Assembly (NCBI RefSeq): GCF_035967765.1
Contig: NZ_JAYWIT010000004.1
DNA from: Conexibacter stalactiti
GTDB taxonomy: Bacteria; Actinomycetota; Thermoleophilia; Solirubrobacterales; Solirubrobacteraceae
DNA length: 64,000 nucleotides
Reading direction: 5' to 3' (one strand)
Part shown: piece after piece, positions 44,181 to 52,742 of the stretch
Numbering within the stretch: position 1 is the stretch's first letter
Layout: every line of letters begins with the position of its first letter
Notes under the pieces: model-generated
Databases searched by the model: none
Seen by the model: only the letters and a program-made list of their open reading frames with translations
Told to the model about the DNA's origin: nothing
Program-made: the position numbers and the translations under genes

Positions 44181-45193
44181 GGCGCGACCTGCACGCTCTG
44201 GCCGCTGCGCGCGCTCTCCAGCACCGCTTCCGCGGCCTGCACCGCCGCGAGTCCTTGCGCGAGCGTCACGACCGGCGCGTCCGGATCGCCCGCGACGAGG
44301 TCACGGAACGCCTCCAGCTCGCTGCGGATCGGCTCGCTGCGCGCCAGCGCGTAGCGGGTCGCGTCGCCCTCGGTGACGCCGCGCAGCGCCTGCGAGCTGC
44401 CCCAGTCCGACGTGATCCGCCCGTTCTCGTAGAAGGTCAGGTCGGCCGTCACGGTCTCGGCGACGAGCATGCCGCGGTCGCCGAGCACGCGCGTGCGGCG
44501 CGTCTTCGTCGGCGTCAGCCAGTCGACGATCGTGTTGAAGGGGACGTCGGTGGTGAGGCGGCCGTTGACGAGCACGAGGTCCTCGTGCGGGCGGCCGGTG
44601 CGGTGGGCCGTCTGCGCCGCGACCGTCGCGATCGGCGCGCCGGCGACCCAGCTGACGATGTCGAGGTCGTGCGTCGCGAGGTCCTTCACGACGCCGACGT
44701 CGCGGATCCGCTCCGGGAAGGGGCCGACGCGCTCGGTCGCGACGAGGAAGACGTCGCCGAGCAGACCCTCGCCGAGCTTCTCGCGCAGCGCCAGCAGCGA
44801 CGGGTTGAAGCGCTCGACGTGGCCGACCGCAGCCGCCAGGCCGCGCCGCCTCACAGCGGCGATGATCAGCTCGGCATCCTCGGTCGAGGCGGCGAGCGGC
44901 TTCTCGATCAGCATGTTCACGTCGGCGGATGCGAGCGCGAGCGCCGCCGGCAGGTGCTCCTCGGTCGGCAGCGCGACGACGGCCATGTCGAGCGGGCCGG
45001 CCTCCAGCAGCGCCTCCAGCGTCGGGAAGACGAGCGCGGGGTCGCGGACCGCGTCGTGTCTGTCGCCGGCAGGGTCGACGGCGCCGGCGAAGGTGACGCC
45101 GGGCAGCGCCTGCAGGATGCGCGCGTGGTGGCGGCCCATCATGCCGAGGCCGAGCACGGCGGCGCGGAGGGGTGCGGGGGAGGAGTGGGTCAT
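44177..45193 (-). CDS. Gfo/Idh/MocA oxidoreductase (WbpB/WlbA-like)
   Basis: 338 aa from ATG 45193. NAD-binding N-domain VLGLGMMGRHHARILQAL, then IEKPLAAS with the conserved Lys-Pro and GHVERFNPSLLALREKL, typical of the sugar-nucleotide 3-dehydrogenase subgroup (WbpB/WlbA). It would oxidise C3 of UDP-GlcNAcA ahead of transamination. It is the first gene of a minus-strand pair with the dehydrogenase and is divergent from the acyltransferase, with a 129-bp shared promoter region. Confidence 0.85.
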   Translation of the reverse strand: MTHSSPAPLRAAVLGLGMMGRHHARILQALPGVTFAGAVDPAGDRHDAVRDPALVFPTLEALLEAGPLDMAVVALPTEEHLPAALALASADVNMLIEKPLAASTEDAELIIAAVRRRGLAAAVGHVERFNPSLLALREKLGEGLLGDVFLVATERVGPFPERIRDVGVVKDLATHDLDIVSWVAGAPIATVAAQTAHRTGRPHEDLVLVNGRLTTDVPFNTIVDWLTPTKTRRTRVLGDRGMLVAETVTADLTFYENGRITSDWGSSQALRGVTEGDATRYALARSEPIRSELEAFRDLVAGDPDAPVVTLAQGLAAVQAAEAVLESARSGQSVQVAP

Positions 45194-45310
45194 GGGGCCG
45201 CGCGAAAGGGTATCTGTCGGCGCGCGTCGACCGCCCTGGCCCGCGGATCGCGACGCGCGTCGCGCTCGCTCGCGCCGCGACCGCGTCAGTGACGCCGCCC
45301 TTCGACCGCT

Positions 45311-45316
45311 TACGCT
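45311..45316 (+). promoter_or_regulatory. -10 element TACGCT for leaderless acyltransferase gene
   Basis: TACGCT is followed by 6 nt and ATG 45323. It lies in the divergent promoter region with the Gfo/Idh gene. Confidence 0.45.
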
Positions 45317-45322
45317 TCGCGC

Positions 45323-46024
45323 ATGTCCAGCGCACCCGGTCTCGTCCTCAGCCCAACCGCCGTGATCGGCGAAGAGGTCCGCTTCGGCGCCAACGTCGTC
45401 GTCCATGACGGCGTCGTGATCGGCGACGGCGTCACGATCGAGGACGGCGTGGTGCTCGGCAAGGGGCCGCGCCTGGCGCCCGGCTCGGCGGCCGCTGCCG
45501 CCGGCGGCGGTCAGCCGCTGACGATCGCGGCGGGCGCGACGATCTGCTGCGGCGCGATCGTCTTCAACGGCGCCTCGATCGGCCCGCGCGCGATCGTCGG
45601 CGACCAGGCGTACGTCCGCGAGCGCGCCGTCGTCGGCGAGCGCAGCGTGATCGGGCGCGGCTCGGCGGTCGACAACGACGTCACGATCGGCGCGCGCGTG
45701 AGAGTGCAGACTTCGGTCTACCTGACGGCCTTCTCCGTCGTCGAGGACGACGTCTTCGTCGGGCCGTGCGCGATGACGACGAATGACGACGCGATGGGGC
45801 GGATCGCGAAGGGCGCGCCGCTGAGAGGCGCGACGCTGCGACGTGCCTGCCGAATCGGCGGCGGCGCCGTGCTCGTCCCGGGCGTCGAGGTCGGCGAGGA
45901 GGCGTTCGTCGCCGCCGGCGCCGTCGTCACCCGCGACGTCGCGCCGCGAGCGGTCGTGATCGGCGTCCCCGCGCGCGTCGTGCGCGAGGTCCCCGACGAG
46001 GATCTGATCGAGCGCTGGCGCTAG
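45323..46024 (+). CDS. Left-handed beta-helix N-acetyltransferase (WbpD/WlbB-like)
   Basis: 233 aa made of hexapeptide repeats ([LIV]-G-x4) over about 10-200, as in VVVHDGVVIGDGVTIEDGVV and later SVIGRGSAVDNDVTIGARV. CAMTTNDDAMGR is the active-site region of the WbpD/WlbB family, followed by GGAVLVPGVEVGEEAFVAAG and the closing VVIGVPARVVREV. It would acetylate the 3-amino group of UDP-GlcNAc(3N)A. It is divergent from the Gfo/Idh gene. Confidence 0.88.
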   Translation: MSSAPGLVLSPTAVIGEEVRFGANVVVHDGVVIGDGVTIEDGVVLGKGPRLAPGSAAAAAGGGQPLTIAAGATICCGAIVFNGASIGPRAIVGDQAYVRERAVVGERSVIGRGSAVDNDVTIGARVRVQTSVYLTAFSVVEDDVFVGPCAMTTNDDAMGRIAKGAPLRGATLRRACRIGGGAVLVPGVEVGEEAFVAAGAVVTRDVAPRAVVIGVPARVVREVPDEDLIERWR

Positions 46025-46048
46025 CCGCTCGCGCGGCCCGCGGCGGCC

Positions 46049-47368
<1,320 letters not shown>

Positions 47369-47375
47369 GCTGGAC

Positions 47376-47381
47376 AGTGTA
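47376..47381 (-). promoter_or_regulatory. -10 element TACACT for leaderless purA
   Basis: On the minus strand TACACT is followed by 7 nt and GTG 47368. It lies in the 21-bp gap after dnaB. Confidence 0.5.
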
Positions 47382-47389
47382 GGGAAGCC

Positions 47390-48751
47390 CTAACCGAAGC
47401 GGTCGCCCGCGAAGTTCATGAACTTCGGGTACTCCTTCTGGAACGTCAGGACGACGTCCGCGAGCCCGCCGTTGCGGTGCTTGGCGATGATCACGTCGGC
47501 CTCGCCCTCGCGCTCGGACTCTCTGTCGTAGTACTCGTCGCGGTAGATGAACATGACGAGGTCGGCGTCCTGCTCGATCTGGCCGGACTCGCGCAGGTCG
47601 GAGAGGATCGGTCTCTTGTCCGTGCGCGTCTCGACGGCGCGCGACAGCTGCGACAGCGCGATCACGGGGACCTGCAGCTCGCGCGCGAGGATCTTCAGCC
47701 CGCGGCTCATCTGGCCGACCTGCTCGACGCGGCTCTCGACGCGACCGTCGGGACGCAGCAGCTGCAGGTAGTCGACGATGATCAAGCCGAGCCCGCCGGG
47801 GTTCTGCTGGTGGAGGCGGCGGGCCTTCGCGCGGACCTCCAGCATGCTCATGTCGGAGGAGTCGTCGACGTACAGCGGCGAGTCGGCCAAGCGCTGGCTT
47901 GCTTCGAGGATCTTCGGCCAGCGGTTCTCCGCCACTCTGCCCTTGCGCAGGTCCTCGCCCTTGATGCGCGCCTGCGAGGCGACGAAGCGCTGGGCGAGCT
48001 CTGCCTCCGACATCTCGAGCGAGAACAGCGCGACCGGCTTTCTGTGCTCGATCGCGGCGTTCTCGGCGATGTTGGTGACGAACGCCGACTTGCCCATCGA
48101 GGGACGCGCCGCGAGGATGATCAGGTTGCCGGGCTGGAAGCCGCCGGTGATCTCGTCGAGGTCCTTGAAGCCCGACGGCGTGCCGGTCATCGACGTGTGC
48201 TGGACCGACAGCCGCTGCAGCTTGTCGATCTCGTCGTCGAGCACCGCGCCGATCGAGCGGAAGTCCTTCTGCCGGTCGTCGTGGGCGACGTCGAGGATGT
48301 CGCGCTCGGCCCACTCGACGACCTCGCGCGCCGGCGCGGCGTGGCCGTAGACGTTGGCCTGGATCTCCTGCGTCGTCTTCAGCAGCCGCCGCAGCAGCGC
48401 GTTGTTGTGGACGATGCGCGCGTACTCGCGCACGTTGCCGGCCGCCGGCGCGGCGCCCGCGAGCGCGTCGACGACGTTGGGCCCGCCGACCTCGTCGAGT
48501 CTGCCGATCGAGCGCAGCTGCTCGGTCACCGTCAGCACGTCGATCTCGCGGCTCTCGCCGTAGAGATCGAGCATCGCCTGGTAGACCGCCTGGTGCTCGG
48601 TGCGGTAGAAGTGCTCCGGCTTCAGCCCCTCGTTGATGACGAGGCCGTAGAGCGTCGTGTCGGCCAGCAGGATCGCGCCGAGCACGGATTGCTCGGCTTC
48701 GAGGTTGTGCGGCGGCGCGAGAGGGTGCTGGTGCTGCTCGGTGGCGGACAC
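47390..48751 (-). CDS. dnaB: Replicative DNA helicase DnaB
   Basis: 453 aa, GTG 48751. The N-terminal domain (about 10-150) begins PPHNLEAEQSVLGAILL. The RecA-like domain has Walker A ARPSMGKSAFVTN, LFSLEMSEAELAQR, Walker B LIIVDYLQLL and the arginine-finger region. There is no intein, which is common in actinobacterial dnaB. It is a hexameric helicase at the fork; the likely loader candidate is the DUF721 protein at 10075. A TAAGCT element lies 9 nt before the start. Confidence 0.97.
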   Translation of the reverse strand: MSATEQHQHPLAPPHNLEAEQSVLGAILLADTTLYGLVINEGLKPEHFYRTEHQAVYQAMLDLYGESREIDVLTVTEQLRSIGRLDEVGGPNVVDALAGAAPAAGNVREYARIVHNNALLRRLLKTTQEIQANVYGHAAPAREVVEWAERDILDVAHDDRQKDFRSIGAVLDDEIDKLQRLSVQHTSMTGTPSGFKDLDEITGGFQPGNLIILAARPSMGKSAFVTNIAENAAIEHRKPVALFSLEMSEAELAQRFVASQARIKGEDLRKGRVAENRWPKILEASQRLADSPLYVDDSSDMSMLEVRAKARRLHQQNPGGLGLIIVDYLQLLRPDGRVESRVEQVGQMSRGLKILARELQVPVIALSQLSRAVETRTDKRPILSDLRESGQIEQDADLVMFIYRDEYYDRESEREGEADVIIAKHRNGGLADVVLTFQKEYPKFMNFAGDRFG

Positions 48752-48840
48752 GAACGCAGCAGCTTAGGCGAAGCCGCGCGCCTCGACGCGCCCGCGCGCC
48801 CGCCGTCGGCGCGGCGGTCGCAAACTGGGCGATTAACGAA

Positions 48841-48867
48841 GAAGCGCCGCGTCAGACGCGGCGCTTC
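48841..48867 (-). terminator. Terminator of the rpsF-ssb-rpsR-rplI operon
   Basis: GAAGCGCCGCG (48841-48851) pairs with CGCGGCGCTTC (48857-48867), a perfect 11-bp stem with 5-nt loop. On the minus strand it is followed by TTCGTTAATC. Confidence 0.65.
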
Positions 48868-48907
48868 GTGCGAGGCAAGGTTCCGTGCAGGTGCTGCGGG
48901 GCGCTGC

Positions 48908-49360
48908 TTACTTCTGCTCGACGACCATCGTCTTGACGGTCGCGTGCACGCCCTCGTCGACCTCGACGACGACCATGTGGGTGCCGATGTTGCGGATCGG
49001 CTCCTCGAGCTGGATCTTGCGCTTGTCGACTCTGAGGCCGCGCGCCTCGCGGATCGCGTCCGCGATGTCCTGCGCGGTCACCGAGCCGAACAGGCGGCCG
49101 TCGTCGCCGGCCTGCTGCGCGATCGTCAGCACCGTGCGGCCGAGCGTCGCGGCGTTCTCCTGCGCGCGATCTCTGGCGTCTCTGGCGGCCTTGTCGGCGG
49201 CAGCCTGACGCTGCTGCGCGATCTCGAGCGCGCCCTTCGTCGCCGGCTGCGCCAGCTTGCGGGGGATCAGGAAGTTCCGCAGGTAGCCGGGGGAGACGTC
49301 GACGACGGCGCCTCTCTCACCCAACTGCTCGACGTCCTGAAGCAGAATCGCCTGGGGCAT
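48908..49360 (-). CDS. rplI: 50S ribosomal protein L9
   Basis: 150 aa from ATG 49360, 8 nt after GAGGAG; an in-frame TTG two codons earlier overlaps the rpsR stop. N-terminal rRNA-binding domain with GERGAVVDVSPGYLRNFLIPR, a long linker helix rich in Ala, Gln and Arg, and a C-terminal domain with GRLFGSVTAQDIADAI. Last gene of the rpsF operon. Confidence 0.97.
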   Translation of the reverse strand: MPQAILLQDVEQLGERGAVVDVSPGYLRNFLIPRKLAQPATKGALEIAQQRQAAADKAARDARDRAQENAATLGRTVLTIAQQAGDDGRLFGSVTAQDIADAIREARGLRVDKRKIQLEEPIRNIGTHMVVVEVDEGVHATVKTMVVEQK

Positions 49361-49362
49361 CG

Positions 49363-49686
49363 TCAACGCTCCTCGCGGTCGCTGCGGTCACGGCGGCCAC
49401 CGGCGCGCTCGGGAGCGCCCTCGGCGACGTACGGCAGCAGGGCGAGCTCACGCGCGCGCTTGACGGCCGTCGAGACCTGGTTCTGGTGGCGGCGGCAGGT
49501 GCCGGAGATGCGACGGGAGCGGATCTTGCCGCGCTCGGAGACCATCTTTCTCAAGCCGTCGACGTCCTTCCAGTCGACCTGCTCGATCTTCTCCTTGCAG
49601 TACGGGCACGGCTTGCGCCGGTTGGACCCGAAACCACCCTTCTTGTCGCGCCGGCTTCTCGTCGGCCTTCTGCGTTGCTTCGCCAC
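49363..49686 (-). CDS. rpsR: 30S ribosomal protein S18 (zinc-ribbon form)
   Basis: 107 aa, longer than usual (75-85) because of basic N- and C-terminal extensions. The CPYC pair near 27-30 with a further Cys and His in ISGTCRRHQNQ marks the zinc-binding C+ paralogue type. The core YLRRR-like region reads LRKMVSERGKIRSRR. Located between ssb and rplI as in the standard operon. Confidence 0.95.
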   Translation of the reverse strand: MAKQRRRPTRSRRDKKGGFGSNRRKPCPYCKEKIEQVDWKDVDGLRKMVSERGKIRSRRISGTCRRHQNQVSTAVKRARELALLPYVAEGAPERAGGRRDRSDREER

Positions 49687-49707
49687 TCTTGGCCTTACCT
49701 CGGTTGA

Positions 49708-50184
49708 TCAGAACGGAATGTCGTCGTCGGCGGGTGCGACCGGCGCGGGAGCGGAACGGAAGTCCTGGGAGTCGACGGGAACGTCGCTCCCACCGGTCAC
49801 GTCGCGCGGACCGGAGAATCCGTTGCCGGAGCCGCCGCCGACGTCGTCGCGGCCGCCGAGGAACTGCACGGAATCGGCGATGATATCGATCGCCTGACGT
49901 CTCTGGCCGGTTCTGTCCTCGAACTCGCGCCACTCCAGACGTCCGTCGATCGCGACGGGACGGCCCTTCGCGAGGTAGCGGGCGCAGTTCTCGCCCTGCG
50001 CGCCCCAGACGGTGACGTCGAAGAAGTTGGGCTTGTCCTCCCACTCGCCGCCGGCCCCCTTGCGGCGCGTGTTGCACGCGATGCGCAGGCTGCAGACGGC
50101 CATCCCGCTGCCGGTGTGGCGCAGGTCGGGGTCACGCGTGAGGTTCCCGGTCATGACGACGCGGTTGATGTTCGTGGCGGCCAT
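49708..50184 (-). CDS. ssb: Single-stranded DNA-binding protein
   Basis: 158 aa. OB fold: NRVVMTGNLTRDPDLRHTGSG near 7-27 (cut short here), WGAQGENCARYLAKGRPVAIDGRL, then a Gly-rich linker and the acidic partner-binding tip DDDIPF at the C-terminus. It binds single strands as a tetramer and recruits repair and replication proteins. Sits between rpsF and rpsR. Confidence 0.97.
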   Translation of the reverse strand: MAATNINRVVMTGNLTRDPDLRHTGSGMAVCSLRIACNTRRKGAGGEWEDKPNFFDVTVWGAQGENCARYLAKGRPVAIDGRLEWREFEDRTGQRRQAIDIIADSVQFLGGRDDVGGGSGNGFSGPRDVTGGSDVPVDSQDFRSAPAPVAPADDDIPF

Positions 50185-50237
50185 GAAGAGGCTCCTTTCG
50201 GCGGCAGATACCAGCGGCGTTCGAGTCTAGACCGCGT

Positions 50238-50269
50238 TCCGGGGCTGGCTGCCAGCCTGACCCCGGAAA
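50238..50269 (-). other. Intercistronic hairpin between rpsF and ssb
   Basis: TTCCGGGG (50238-50245) pairs with CCCCGGAA (50262-50269), with an inner CTGG/CCAG step. It lies in the 144-bp rpsF-ssb spacer, without a T-run. It could be a processing site or a partial attenuator. Confidence 0.35.
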
Positions 50270-50328
50270 CTGCGCTGAAAGTTCACGGCGGTGTGCGAGT
50301 CCTGTTGCAGAGCGCGCGCCGGTCGCGA

Positions 50329-50706
50329 TTAAGCGACCGGCTGCTCGACCGGCTCGGCGGCGACCGGGACGGCGCCGACGGCACCGGCCGGCGGCTCGGG
50401 GGCCTCGCCCGGGGCGGCCTTGATGATCCGGTGGCGCAGGACGCCGTCCGAGATCTTCAGGTTGTACGACAGCGCCTCGACGAGGGCAGCCGGACCGCTG
50501 AACTGCAGCAGGTGGTACTCGGCGTCTCTCGTGTGGTCGATCTCGTAGGAGAGATGACGGATGCCCCACTCCTGAGCAAGCTCGATCGTGCCGTTGTGCT
50601 CGGCAATGGTCTGCTCGACCTCAGCACGGATCGTGGCTCGACGCTCGTCGTCGACCGACGTGCGGAGCAGGAGCATGAGGTCGTAAGTGGGAGTGAGTTC
50701 GGCCAT
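50329..50706 (-). CDS. rpsF: 30S ribosomal protein S6
   Basis: 125 aa from ATG 50706. Core S6 (about 1-97): YDLMLLLRTSVDDE, then WGIRHLSYEIDHTRDAEYHL and LSYNLKISDGVLRHRI. The C-terminal 28 residues are a Pro/Ala/Glu-rich extension. A -10-like TATAGT lies 31 nt upstream. First gene of the operon with ssb, rpsR and rplI. I could not confirm an S6:S18 leader motif in the short 5' UTR. Confidence 0.96.
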   Translation of the reverse strand: MAELTPTYDLMLLLRTSVDDERRATIRAEVEQTIAEHNGTIELAQEWGIRHLSYEIDHTRDAEYHLLQFSGPAALVEALSYNLKISDGVLRHRIIKAAPGEAPEPPAGAVGAVPVAAEPVEQPVA

Positions 50707-50737
50707 GGGACTTTCGTCGGCTTGACAGCGGCGGAGC

Positions 50738-50743
50738 ACTATA
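50738..50743 (-). promoter_or_regulatory. -10 element TATAGT of the rpsF operon
   Basis: On the minus strand TATAGT, 31 nt before ATG 50706. -35 not clear. Confidence 0.4.
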
Positions 50744-50784
50744 CCAAGGGGGCGAACTTTGGCGTCCGGTCCCCTCTGTATGAG

Positions 50785-51252
50785 ATGCCCTCCGACCGCT
50801 CGTCCGCTGGCGCGCCCGCGCCCGCGCCGCTCTCCCGCCGCGTCCGCTGGGCCAACCTCGCCCGCGCCGCGGCTGCCGTCGCGGCCGTCCTGGCGCTGAT
50901 CGCGTGGAGCCGCGGCGGCAGCGCTCCCGCCCCGCTCCCGGTCACCGACGAGCTTGGCGCTCCGGTGGCGCCGGTCGCGACCCCGCCGGAGCCAGCGCCC
51001 GTCACCGAGGCGCCGATGTCGCGGCCGCGGCCGGCTCCCAGACGGGCGCAGCCGCGGAGAGCGGCGCCGCGGCGGAGGCCCGTCGTGACGCCGAGACGCA
51101 GATCGGTGCGGCGGGAGGTGCGCAAGAAGACCCCGCGGCGATCACCGGTGAGGACGCGCCCGCTCGCCCCGCCGGCACCTCCGGTTGCGGCTCCGCAGGC
51201 ATCGACGCCGCCGCCGAGCGCCCCGGCCGGCGGGGAGTTCGCCTTCGAGTAG
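50785..51252 (+). CDS. Pro/Arg-rich membrane-anchored hypothetical protein
   Basis: 155 aa from ATG 50785. A short cytoplasmic N-terminus and one transmembrane helix (about 25-42, LARAAAAVAAVLALIAW), then a Pro/Ala linker and a very basic stretch (about 80-130) with many Arg and Pro, ending in a Pro/Ala-rich tail GGEFAFE. No domain recognised; the composition suggests an unstructured envelope protein that might bind anionic polymer or DNA. It is divergent from rpsF. Codon positions favour G/C at the third base, supporting a real gene. A hairpin follows at the otsA stop. Confidence 0.55.
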   Translation: MPSDRSSAGAPAPAPLSRRVRWANLARAAAAVAAVLALIAWSRGGSAPAPLPVTDELGAPVAPVATPPEPAPVTEAPMSRPRPAPRRAQPRRAAPRRRPVVTPRRRSVRREVRKKTPRRSPVRTRPLAPPAPPVAAPQASTPPPSAPAGGEFAFE

Positions 51253-51268
51253 GCGCGCCGGCGACGGC

Positions 51269-52738
51269 TCAGCCGTCGTTGGCGCGCTCCTTCTTGCGGA
51301 TGTCGGCGAGCTGGTCGTCGATCCAGTCGCCGGGGTTGCGCTGGGTGACGATCCGCTTGAGGCCGTCGAGGCGCCGCTCGCGCTCCTCGCGCGGCATCGT
51401 CAGCGCGGCGTGGATCGAGTCGGCCAGCTCCTGGATGTCGAACGGGTTGACCGACAGCGCGAACTCGCCGAGCTCCTCGTGGGCGCCGGTGTTCTCCGAC
51501 AGGATCGAGACGCCGGCGCGCTCGTTGACGAGCGGGCCCTCCTTCGCGACCAGGTTCATGCCGTCGAACATCGCGTTGACGAGCAGCAGGTCGTAGTTCT
51601 TGTAGGCCGCGACCGCCTCCTCGAGGTCGTCGCGCAGCTTCAGGTGGATCGGCATCCAGTCGGGCGTGCCGTGGCGGTGGTTGACGACGGCGACGACCGC
51701 CTCGATCCGTTCCAGGTACTCGGCGTACTCCGGCACGTCGGTCCGCGACGGCATCAGCTGCGCCACGAACGTGACGCGCTCGCGGAACTCCGGATGCTGT
51801 TCGAGGAAGACGTCGAAGGCGGTGAAGCCGCGCAGCACGTTCTTCGACAGGTCCGCGCGGTCGACGCGCAGGATCAGGTGCTCACGGCGGCGGCGCAGCA
51901 GCTCGCCCTCGAACTCGGCGGTCCGCGGCCGCTTGGCGACGGCGCGCGTCTGCTCGGCGTCGATCGGCAGCGGGTAGGCGCGGACCCACACCTCGTGTCC
52001 GTCGGGGCAGTGCACGACGCCGCGCTCGAAGTCGACCTCGAGGTCCATCAGGTCGCGGCAGCACTGGAGGAAGTTGCGCCGATAGGAGCGCGTGTGGAAG
52101 CCGACGATGTCGTTGGCCAGCAGGCCCTCGTAGATCTCGGTGCGGATCTTCGTCGGCAGCACGCGCCAGGCGTCGGGCTGCGTCCACGGGATGTGGACGA
52201 AGTGATGCAGGAAGACGTCGGGCCGCTCGCGCCGGATCAGTCCCGGCAGCGTGTAGAGGTGGTAGTCGTGGACCATCACGACCGGCTCGCTCTGGCCCTC
52301 GATCTCCTCCAGCACCGCCCGCGCGAGGTCCTCGTTGACGACGTTGTAGCCGAACTCGAACGCCTCGACCTCCTCGCGGCGGATGTCCGGCGCGTTCGAG
52401 AGATCCCACAGGTAGTGCTGGATGAACCACAGCATCGGGTTCGCGAAGACGTTGTAGAAGCGGTCGTAGGCGCCCGGGTCGGAGGCGACCAGGCGAACCT
52501 TGTAGCTGCCGCCGTCGGGCAGCTCCGCGACGAACGGTCTGCCGCCGTGCTCCTCCGTGACGGCGATGTCCTGCTCGGTCATCGCCGAGGCGATCCAGAT
52601 CGCGTCGCGGTGGGAGGCGAGGCCGGTCAGGGCGGTGACGAGACCGCCACCGCCGCGCTTGACCTCGCCGCCCTCCTGGAACGTGACGGGTCCACGGTTG
52701 GAGACCAGGACGAGCGGTGCACCTTCTTCAGACGACAG
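51269..52738 (-). CDS. otsA: Trehalose-6-phosphate synthase, probable CTG start
   Basis: 489 aa from CTG 52738. Family sequence is continuous from LVSNRGPVTF (about 11-20) with the GGGGLVTAL donor loop, DYHLYTLPGLIR, HIPWTQPDAWRVLP, RVDRADLSKN and the acceptor/donor motif LVNAMFDGMNLVAKE. No ATG, GTG or TTG exists in frame between the upstream in-frame stop and the conserved LVSNRG segment. The CTG is 7 nt after AGAGG, the end of the treT gene, so a CTG start is the simplest reading. It makes trehalose-6-phosphate from UDP-glucose and glucose-6-phosphate. The phosphatase OtsB is not in the window. Confidence 0.92.
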   Translation of the reverse strand: MSSEEGAPLVLVSNRGPVTFQEGGEVKRGGGGLVTALTGLASHRDAIWIASAMTEQDIAVTEEHGGRPFVAELPDGGSYKVRLVASDPGAYDRFYNVFANPMLWFIQHYLWDLSNAPDIRREEVEAFEFGYNVVNEDLARAVLEEIEGQSEPVVMVHDYHLYTLPGLIRRERPDVFLHHFVHIPWTQPDAWRVLPTKIRTEIYEGLLANDIVGFHTRSYRRNFLQCCRDLMDLEVDFERGVVHCPDGHEVWVRAYPLPIDAEQTRAVAKRPRTAEFEGELLRRRREHLILRVDRADLSKNVLRGFTAFDVFLEQHPEFRERVTFVAQLMPSRTDVPEYAEYLERIEAVVAVVNHRHGTPDWMPIHLKLRDDLEEAVAAYKNYDLLLVNAMFDGMNLVAKEGPLVNERAGVSILSENTGAHEELGEFALSVNPFDIQELADSIHAALTMPREERERRLDGLKRIVTQRNPGDWIDDQLADIRKKERANDG

Positions 52739-52742
52739 CGGA

